A program made the position numbers and the translations under genes. DNA of 64,000 nucleotides from the NCBI RefSeq assembly GCF_002845985.1, contig NZ_PDFK01000010.1, forward strand, positions 1-64,000, written 5' to 3'. Shown here one piece after another: positions 63,992 through 64,000 of this stretch. A model generated the notes under the pieces. The model was given only the letters and a program-made list of their open reading frames with translations. It had not been told where the DNA came from and did no database searches. The stretch is from Lysinibacillus fusiformis. Lineage in GTDB: Bacteria; Bacillota; Bacilli; Bacillales_A; Planococcaceae. Numbering within the stretch: position 1 is the stretch's first letter; every line of letters begins with the position of its first letter.

Positions 63992-64000
63992 GGCTATTAT

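Overview
The window looks like chromosome of an endospore-forming member of the Bacillales close to Lysinibacillus. It carries spo0A, spoIVB and a spoIIIA cluster, the usual Bacillus block accB-accC-yqhY-nusB-folD-xseA-xseB-ispA-dxs-tlyA-ahrC-recN-spoIVB-spo0A, and a leucine dehydrogenase that, from memory, resembles the Lysinibacillus sphaericus enzyme. Almost all chromosomal genes are on the minus strand. No rRNA, tRNA or CRISPR array was seen.

Region 1 (0.2-17 kb) is a catabolic block. Leucine dehydrogenase and the branched-chain 2-oxo acid dehydrogenase genes (bcd-lpdV-bkdAA-bkdAB-bkdB) turn branched-chain amino acids into acyl-CoAs. mutA-mutB-meaB, a methylmalonyl-CoA epimerase and an acyl-CoA carboxylase beta subunit follow, so the propionyl-CoA from Val/Ile can reach succinyl-CoA. 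The ptb and buk genes found in the B. subtilis bkd operon are absent. Small genes for Prli42, an FUSC/YqjA-type membrane protein and a bacilliredoxin lie among them.

Region 2 (17-20.7 kb) holds yqzF, a glycerophosphodiesterase and a DUF342/FapA protein, the usual downstream neighbourhood of spo0A. It is separated from spo0A by a 16.1-kb mobile element (20710-36869) integrated in the last codons of spo0A. The ends are marked by a perfect 64-bp direct repeat of the spo0A 3' end, and a tyrosine integrase starts next to the spo0A-side copy. The element carries a tail tape-measure gene, a gp10-like tail gene, a small-terminase-like gene and a second short tyrosine recombinase. It also has a replication-type winged-helix gene, a divergent repressor switch and many small unknown genes. 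I see no capsid, portal, protease, large terminase or lysis gene. Its genes are tightly packed and unbroken, which suggests a satellite-like or defective but maintained element. Two non-coding parts stand out: a ~1.1-kb array of degenerate ~58-62-bp repeats (31460-32560), and a ~580-nt densely folded segment ending in an intrinsic terminator (about 35115-35692).

Region 3 (36.8-52.7 kb) is conserved housekeeping and sporulation genes plus a MerR-regulated multidrug-efflux module with a clear 19-bp-spacer promoter.

Region 4 (52.8-57.9 kb), between yqhY and accC, is a decayed mobile-element remnant: a frameshifted integrase starting in the accC terminator, a gene with two in-frame stops, a broken HNH endonuclease, a truncated host gene, a lipoprotein and palindromes.

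Region 5 (57.9-64 kb) has accC, accB, a compact spoIIIA cluster (AC, AD, short AE, a 47-residue AF-like ORF, short AG, AH, with no AA or AB upstream) and a nitronate monooxygenase.
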